Part shown: piece after piece, positions 57,623 to 64,000 of the stretch
Layout of the letters: each line of letters begins with the position of its first letter
Numbering within the stretch: position 1 is the first letter of the stretch
Source: Actinomucor elegans
Taxonomy: Eukaryota > Mucoromycota > Mucoromycetes > Mucorales > Mucoraceae
Direction: 5' to 3'
Assembly (NCBI GenBank): GCA_026027325.1
Contig: JAMSLZ010000002.1
Location: 2,232,001 to 2,296,000 of the forward strand
DNA length: 64,000 nucleotides
The notes under the pieces: model-generated
What the model was told of the DNA's origin: nothing
The model's database searches: none
Seen by the model: only the letters and a program-made list of their open reading frames with translations
Program-made: the position numbers and the translations under genes

Positions 57623-58927
57623 ATGACTTCGAATGACAGCGAAAATGGTAGTATAGAGCCCAATATGCAAACTACAGTGGCAGAAGCGGTAGCTGAAGCT
57701 GCTAGTTCTGCGAATATCAAGGAGGTTCAGGATGAAGATATGTTTTCTTTGGATGAGTGGAGCACATCAGATTTCATATCAGAAAATGACTTTGATATGA
57801 TTGATATGTTATCTGCAGCATTGGACCAAGTTACTCACCAAATAGACGAAAAGCAACGCGAGTTTATCACCAAATCATCCAAATGGACCAACAAAACGCG
57901 AGATAGTATCAAGATTCAAACAAAAAAGCTCGAAGATCAAAGGAACCGTATCCAAGAACTACTAGTGAGACAATACCACAAGATAGATAGACGTATGAAC
58001 CGCGATGCCAAGACAGTTCAACTAAGAGACAAAGTTTCGTTTGTTGTCGGTGTCGGTAATGCCTGTGTTGCACCCGCACTTGCACTACGCTACCCAAGCA
58101 TGATACCCGCTTATTACAGTGTGCAGTTGGTAATTCTATTGATATTACGCTATGTCATTTATCGATCAAAACGATGGCATTATTTTATTTTTGATATCTG
58201 CTACTTTGTCAATTGCATGACTATGTTGTTCTTGTGGGTTTATCCTGACTCAACACTGCTGTTTCTAGCCACTTACTGCATGACCAACGGGCCCGTTGCA
58301 TGGGCTATCATCACATGGAGAAACTCTTTGGTATTCCATTCGTTGGACAAGGTCACTTCTGTATTTATTCATATATTCCCTCCTCTGGTCATGTACTGTA
58401 TAAAATGGATGCCTGAATTACTAGAAGATGTGTATTGTGATAACGTTGCGTATGTCACAACCTATCGTGATGCAAGATTTCCTGCTGTTGGCCAAATGGA
58501 ATTACCTAGTTTCAAGGATGTCATGATCTATTCTACAGTAGCGTATGGTATTTGGCAATTCCTTTATTATTTATTCATTATGGTCGGAAGAAGAGATAAG
58601 GTAGAATCTGGCTTAAGATTGACTTCCTACTCTTGGTTATTGGATGATACACATGGTAAAAAGGGCTTTATTCAAAACACTGCTTTCATGTTCGGTGCCA
58701 AATGGAAATTGGAGATGTTTATGCTTCTACAGCTTGTATATAATGTAGTGACATCAATCCCGACTTACTATCTGTATAGACACTATTGGTTACATACTGC
58801 TTTTTTGATCCTTATGTTTGCTGTGAGTGTTTGGAATGGAGCCAATTATTACATTGAAGTCTTTTCAAGAAGATACATCTCAGAGATAGAAAGCATAAAA
58901 TCTGAGGAAAAGTTAAAAAGTAAATAA
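57623..58927 (+). CDS. GPC1: Glycerophosphocholine acyltransferase Gpc1
   Basis: A single-exon, 434-residue ER membrane enzyme. It transfers an acyl group to glycerophosphocholine to make lysophosphatidylcholine, recycling deacylated phosphatidylcholine. An acidic N-terminal tail and a helical basic segment (residues 70-135) precede RDKVSFVVGVGNACVAPALA, which begins the Gpc1 (DUF2838) core. About eight membrane spans follow. Conserved blocks seen are YYSVQLVILLILRYVIYRSK, WHYFIFDICYFVN, NGPVAWAIITWRNSLVFHSL, DKVTSVFIHIFPPLVMYCIK and SYSWLLDD. The length agrees with yeast Gpc1 (about 430). The start at 57623 has good context. The next gene downstream, ethanolamine kinase, is in the same direction and also belongs to phospholipid synthesis. 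Confidence 0.92.
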   Translation: MTSNDSENGSIEPNMQTTVAEAVAEAASSANIKEVQDEDMFSLDEWSTSDFISENDFDMIDMLSAALDQVTHQIDEKQREFITKSSKWTNKTRDSIKIQTKKLEDQRNRIQELLVRQYHKIDRRMNRDAKTVQLRDKVSFVVGVGNACVAPALALRYPSMIPAYYSVQLVILLILRYVIYRSKRWHYFIFDICYFVNCMTMLFLWVYPDSTLLFLATYCMTNGPVAWAIITWRNSLVFHSLDKVTSVFIHIFPPLVMYCIKWMPELLEDVYCDNVAYVTTYRDARFPAVGQMELPSFKDVMIYSTVAYGIWQFLYYLFIMVGRRDKVESGLRLTSYSWLLDDTHGKKGFIQNTAFMFGAKWKLEMFMLLQLVYNVVTSIPTYYLYRHYWLHTAFLILMFAVSVWNGANYYIEVFSRRYISEIESIKSEEKLKSK

Positions 58928-59418
58928 ACTATAGTTCTTTACACGACCAATTAAGCTTGGTAGTGTCGCATTGTTATCTTCGATACGGTTATGATTCGTG
59001 ACACTGCGATTGTCCAATAATTTGCTATGAAAGCAAACGGGCTGTGACCAGGTGAACACTTGGATATCTCGTGAATCATCCTTTGTCTATCCAAACAACA
59101 TGATCATTTCCTGTTGAATTCAAAGATTTCATATGAATTTTAATCTTTTTAGGTAATCTGGTTTGATTATCTACTTTGTTATCGATTTCAGCTGTAAATA
59201 CTCTGGCAATTGATTGTTTCTCGAAGGTAGAGAACCGGCCTTGTGTTTTGATTGGTTGTTAAGCCGTCCTAGATATCACATGTGACTTTTAAAGAGGAGA
59301 AAATACATAATTGGAGCGGTGCTTGATTTGCTCGAATCTTTTTTCTTTCAAATAGGCTTTTTTCCTTGGTTTGTCCCTTTTTCTTTTTACTGTTATACCC
59401 CCATTCAAAAAGATCACG
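58928..59418. other. Intergenic between Gpc1 and ethanolamine kinase
   Basis: About 490 bp, no gene seen. Pyrimidine-rich stretch just upstream of the kinase start. Confidence 0.6.
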
Positions 59419-60814
59419 ATGCCTCCAAACACCTCCAACAGACCCCCACACGAAGATAATAGTATCTCTATTGATGCTTCTTTGGACCGCTTAATCGAAG
59501 CTACGCCTTATTATGATATTGAGGTTTCGAGCACTGCTCTTTTCGAAGGAGCTTTCAAGGTCGTTTCCTTGATCTTTCCTAACTGGAAATACGATGATAT
59601 CAAGTTTGTTCAGTGTAAAGATGGTATTACCAACCAGTGTAAGTATTTATACTGCAGCCATTTTGATCTGTCATTGACTGTCCTTTAGTGGTCCGAGTAA
59701 CTTACCAACCTACTGATTTTTCGGTACTTGTTCGTGCCTATGGTAAAGGATCAGAGTTGATCATTGATCGTAGACAAGAAGTAGTGGTAAAGTAAAAATT
59801 TATATAGATCCCATCTGGTTGTGTAACCAGTTTACATAGAACATTATCACCCTGTCTGCTCAAAATATGTGTCCCCCACTTTATGCTAGATTTAAGAATG
59901 GTTTAGTATATGGATTCATTAAAGGAAAGGTATCAACAGTTGAGGAATTGGGCCAAGAAAAAACTGCAGAATGGATTGCTAAGAAGCTTGGTAAATGGCA
60001 CCAAGTTAGATTGCCCCAAGAAGATATCTTGAAAACAAACAACCACAAGGAACAAAAGCTATGGGCAACCATGTTCAAGTGGTTAGAGCAAGGTAAAAGA
60101 AAAAAAAAAGTGTTTCATATTATATAAACATGACTGACAAATTGTTATAAAACAAGTACCTGAAAAGTATGAAAATCCCAAAACACAAGCTACTTTTGAA
60201 AAACGATTCGATATTAAAAGATTAGAGTCGAGGTAAACTTTTACACTACAGAGGAATGAAATAAAAATACTAACCTGGATATCATTTCTCAGTTAGAATT
60301 TTTGATAAGCGAACTAGAAAAACTCGATTCCCCTATTGTATTCTCTCATAATGATTTACTATATGGTAACATTATCTACGATCAAGACAGAGGTGAGGCA
60401 AGTTTCATTGATTATGAATATGGCTGTTATGCTTTCCGTGGATTTGATATTGGTAATCATTTTAATGAGTTTGCGGGCTTTGAGTGTGAGTATTGGAGAT
60501 ACCCAACGAAAGAATTCCAAATGAAATGGTATGAATGGTATCTTACCGAGAACAATAACGGAGGTAACAAGTTTATATCAAGTTTATATCAAGCTTGGCT
60601 AATATAATTTATAGTTAAACCTTCTCAACAAGATAAAGATAAACTTTACAAAGAAGTGAATGGATTCTCACTTGCGTCGCATTACTATTGGGGTTTGTGG
60701 GCTTTAATCCAAGCAATGGTTTCTGATATCGATTTTGATTATATGGAATATGCCGTTCTTCGTTTTAATGAATATGATAAGCGTAAGCAAGAGGTTTTAA
60801 CCAGTTTAAAGTAA
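59419..60814 (+). CDS. Ethanolamine kinase (EKI1/ETNK-like)
   Basis: Catalyses ATP-dependent phosphorylation of ethanolamine, the first step of the Kennedy pathway to phosphatidylethanolamine. MPPNTSNRPPHEDNSISIDA begins a short tail, then the kinase fold: GITNQ-LVRVTY (nucleotide loop across an intron), VLVRAYGKGSELIIDRRQEV, LYARFKNGLVYGFIKGK and WIAKKLGKWHQ. The Brenner motif is SHNDLLYGNIIYD, followed by the metal-binding and substrate block ASFIDYEYGCYAFRGFDIGN and HFNEFAGFECEYWRYP. The last exon has SHYYWGLWALIQAMVSDIDF. Introns are visible at 59641-59688, about 59787-59850, 60092-60157, 60230-60295 and about 60563-60615. FDIGNHFNEFAG supports ethanolamine rather than choline specificity. 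Confidence 0.9.
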
Positions 60815-60883
60815 CTTATATCACCATAATACCATTACTAATAATAATAAAAAAAAATGTATAATAATATTCTATTTATGTAT

Positions 60884-61655
60884 TTAATGCTTCAAATAAG
60901 CTGGATGCGCTTCAAAATCCTTATTTAAAACGTCTATTAAACTTAGCAATGCATCCAACCATTCGCGCATTAACTGAACCGAGCCTTCAGTTTGTACGCC
61001 TATTTTCTCATAGAAATCCTTTCTCCAAGGACACGCATTCATAGCCAACTAAAGTACCAAAAGTTAGGACGCATTCCATTTTGCTAATTGCTATCGTACT
61101 ACTTGCATTAAAGATGGGACGGACAATAAAACTATGATGAGGTCGCAAAGCCGCATCGTATGCCAAAGAAAATGATACAGTTAGCTCTTCGTTGGGATGA
61201 TTAATACTATGCATTAGAGACTGAGCTGTGAAGTCAAGACCTCTATTGAATTAAAGAATGAATATTTATAATTCGACTCGTCGAGGTATACCTTTTTAGC
61301 CATAGTAATGCTTCGGTAGCGAGGCGTCTTTTCAAATGAGCTTCTTTAGCCATTAGTTTTTCCAAAGTGTCATATTCTTCGGGATTCTCCGAGAAGCGAG
61401 CTCTTATCTTTACTACGTTATTACTCATATCGTTTTGGACAACGTTAAAAGCACTATTGCCGAAAAGATCTATTGAGGTCTCGAGATTAGTGAGGATAAA
61501 CGTTGGGGCAAACAGAGAACAGTCTTACCAAACATGTTAATCATGCCATCGGTTGCTTCCAGAAATTGAGCTGTATTAATACCTTCGTTTGTTACTTGTA
61601 CATCGGTATAGGATCGCGTAATGACTTTTTGAAAAGCTGTGGGTTCGTCGGCCAT
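60884..61655 (-). CDS. Glycolipid transfer protein (GLTP fold, HET-C2-like)
   Basis: A cytosolic protein that moves glycosphingolipids between membranes. MADEPTAFQKVITRSYTDVQ is followed by INTAQFLEATDGMINMFDLF and GNSAFNVVQNDMSNNVVKIR. The sugar-headgroup residues are visible as D-x3-N-x2-K in that last block. ALLWLKRGLDFTAQSL supplies the stacking Trp, and LRPHHSFIVRPIFN the His. The rest is LAMNACPWRKDFYEKIG and a helical end WLDALLSLIDVLNKDFEAHP. The length, about 200 residues, is standard for GLTP and HET-C2. Introns at about 61463-61530, 61240-61290 and 61046-61090. The gene is convergent with ethanolamine kinase, 69 bp apart. Confidence 0.9.
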
Positions 61656-64000
61656 TTGTTTGGGGTTTATGCAAGAAAACGGAAATGAAGTAAAACCAGT
61701 TATGGTTAGGTATACGCGTACCCCCAATTGGAAAATTAAGAGCGCGCCGACGGTATAGCCTTATTAGCGCGCTATATAACGTTGGTACTGTCGATTCATG
61801 GAGATGATGTTGCTTATTAATATACTTGAATTATATATGCGCAGTGATTACGACTAGAATAATGTTGAATTAAGCCGTGCATGACGATATCTAGGTTAAT
61901 AGTCATGGTGATTTTAATTCAAATAATGGACTTAATCTGGTTTTTATAATACATATACAACACATTTTTATTCTAATAGTAATATTTTCGGTTAATATCC
62001 AGTAAATACGATACACTTTATCCAAACCATAGACAAACTACTGTTGTGAGGGGAGTATATCTTATAATTATCAGGTTTAAGTGTCTGGTTGTAGAATTAT
62101 AGAAACATTACCAAAATACCGAAAGTATTTTCATAAAGTATACATATATCATCATTACTACTATTACTGATGCTGCTACTAGTGCTATGAAGATTTCATG
62201 GAACTTTATTGGTTGTTGGCTGTTTACGCTTTTCTTTGAAATCTGAAGTGTACAAAAAGCAAAATAAAATAAATAATACACCTTTTGCCAAAATGATATT
62301 GCAAGAAAAAAAATAGTAGTTTGCATGTTTCTTATTGATAAATACTGTACTAAGAATGCGATTTTCACACTCCACAAAAAACAGTCTTTAAGTTATACAC
62401 ATTTGCTTTTCTCAGGTGATGTAGTTTTAACATTGTATGTTGATCAGTAGATACTCACAATCAACATTTTTATCTAATAGGGTAATGTTTTGACAAAAAT
62501 AAGTACATTATCTTTTGGCAATTAGTTATAAAATGGATGCATCTCATGTAACTCGATCTAATGATCCATAGATCTTTAGACCGATCTCAATTAATATCAC
62601 ATCTGAAGACTAACTCATACTTTAAATGGGCTATTGAATTTATTAGAACGGCTCTTTAGCGACAATACTGATATATCATATTCATCAATAGTTCATCTAA
62701 TAGCATTTCATCTAATATGAAGCTAAAGATCAATTTCTCTCTACCTACTCAGTCAAATGCTACATCAAATCATAGTCTATGTTCAAAATGAACCGTTACT
62801 TTAGATAAAAATTTACTCTTTCTCGAATATATTAGTTTAATTAGCGTCTTGGTTATATAAATGATATACGGAATTCTTTCGCTAACACATGTGAAAAAAG
62901 AATTATATATATTCAGATTGAAAGCGGGGGATTTCGCAGAAAATAATACTTCGGTGCTGTATATTATTTATGATAAATAACTATTTGTTTTAAATATAAA
63001 ATCGTATCGAAATTTAAATACGTAAATTTATATCTATTGCATTTTGAACATCTACGTACGCAAGGTCTAAACTGCAGTTTTATTGTATCAATGATCAAAT
63101 GTTTTGAAGTCAACCTTAATCTGATAAAATCAACGTAGCCACACCATTTTAATGAAGAATAGGAGACCACGTAATGAACCGGGACCAAACCTATTGAAAT
63201 CGAAGAATTTAGTTCAACTAAGACTAAATTCCACACTTCAAAAACGCGTAGCGAATTTCCTTTTTGAATAAAACACGTGCATTGATTGGTTATGAGAGTT
63301 TAGCGCGACGTATCACAGTTTATGCATTACTACGAGTTTAGTATCTAGTATCATTCTAGTTGCTATGGAAATGGTAACTGATTTCGTTGTATGTGCACTC
63401 GCAAAAGTGCGATTCTTTTGGTTCTACATAGATGCGTATTATCTAGTGATATAGTGCTTCCATGGTGTCATTATGATATCTACAAGATTATTGGTTATAT
63501 TTGAATATTAAAGCCAGCTTCTCATTGGTTATTTTGGTACTTAAATTCGAGCAATTACCTGTTGCGTATTTGGCAAATGGCTGAGTAGGGTTATTTGATC
63601 TGTGCAAATAGCGTCTGGCGGTAAGATTCAGATCAATCAAGATCAGCTTCCCTGGGCGGCATCAATAGGCTGTTTTTCTATTCCATAAGTTTTGACAGGT
63701 GTAGATGGAAGGTAAAATGTGTAACCAGCTATCAAACGCTATACGCCTTAACTTTCCATATTCATGGTTATCGTATTACTTGGACTGTTCTAGACAACAG
63801 TATTACGTGTGTGCACTATCAAACAATGAATATGAGGAAACAACGAATCAATAAAAAAAAAGAGAAAGAGGTAACAAACAGGTTGAATCTTATGGCGGAT
63901 ATCAAAGCAAGTGACGTATATGAAAACGTTTGGTCTGTCTCATATGTTTTTTGAAAGTCAGTTACTTGCCTTTTCCTATAGAAAACATAACAATTTTTTC
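61656..64000. other. Intergenic to window end, repeat units, no gene seen
   Basis: About 2.3 kb of AT-rich DNA. Two reversed foldback-family units lie near 62575-62640 and 62745-62812. From 63240 on the composition is less extreme and includes ATTGG boxes (63277, 63535), which could be upstream sequence of a gene outside the window. Confidence 0.5.
62575..62812 (-). repeat. Two foldback-family units in tandem
   Basis: First unit: AGATCTTTAGACCGATCTCA then TTAATATCACATCTGAAGAC. Second unit: CTACTCAGTCAAATGCTACA then ATGTTCAAAATGAACCGTTA. Both in reversed orientation, about 170 bp apart. Confidence 0.6.

Noticed and set aside
1..64000. tRNA, 5S rRNA, telomeric or centromeric sequences
   Set aside because: I looked for T-loop-like GGTTCRANYCC motifs and telomere-type tandem repeats and saw none that were convincing. 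A tRNAscan or Rfam run would settle it.

Overview
The window looks like nuclear DNA of an early-diverging filamentous fungus, most likely Mucoromycota (Mucorales-like). The genes are compact, with many 45-70 nt GT-AG introns. Intergenic DNA is very AT-rich and full of homopolymers. The gene set is eukaryotic and fungal: PDR-type ABC transporter, Gpc1, Kre9-like secreted proteins, a Tea4/Bud14-like SH3 protein and a mitochondrial ribosomal protein. The species cannot be named from the sequence alone.

Layout. 0.4-3.3 kb: an ERGIC-53-like cargo lectin convergent with an EMC8/9 subunit. 3.3-9.3 kb: a gene-poor AT-rich stretch with decayed repeats. 9.3-14.9 kb: a small secreted Kre9-like protein, a Nem1/CTDNEP1-type phosphatase divergent from an NT-C2 protein, and mitochondrial ribosomal protein bS6m. 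15.3-20.6 kb: a complete CACTA (EnSpm/CMC) transposon. 21.6-28.7 kb: a PDR ABC transporter with an apparent single-base frameshift, then a small secreted protein. 29.5-35.7 kb: a 1000-bp foldback element with 437-bp perfect inverted arms, split by a second, nearly identical CACTA copy in inverted orientation. 37.9-45.8 kb: a TBC1D13-like RabGAP, a second Kre9-like secreted protein with an Arg/Gly-rich tail, a TPR-RS protein and a PaiA-like acetyltransferase. 47.4-54.8 kb: an SH3 polarity protein and two disordered proteins, one of them tail-anchored. 57.6-61.7 kb: a lipid-related group of Gpc1, ethanolamine kinase and glycolipid transfer protein. The last 2.3 kb holds only repeats.

The most notable content is mobile. 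Each CACTA copy has CACTATGGG termini, its own 3-bp target duplication (TAT; GTT), 39-bp subterminal repeats, a six-exon Tnp2 transposase with an N-terminal CCHC finger, and a divergent second gene. The only difference I found between copies is one base in a T-run, so they look recent and possibly active. The foldback element aligns without gaps to a roughly 75-bp unit that occurs, degenerate, at about 14 other places. It therefore appears to be a young member of a dispersed TA-flanked inverted-repeat family in this genome.

Housekeeping genes fall into early secretory pathway and ER functions (ERGIC-53, EMC8/9, Nem1), lipid metabolism and transfer (Gpc1, ethanolamine kinase, GLTP, and indirectly Nem1), and cell polarity and traffic (TBC, SH3 protein, NT-C2). 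Exon boundaries were inferred by eye from reading frame, GT-AG signals and family conservation.
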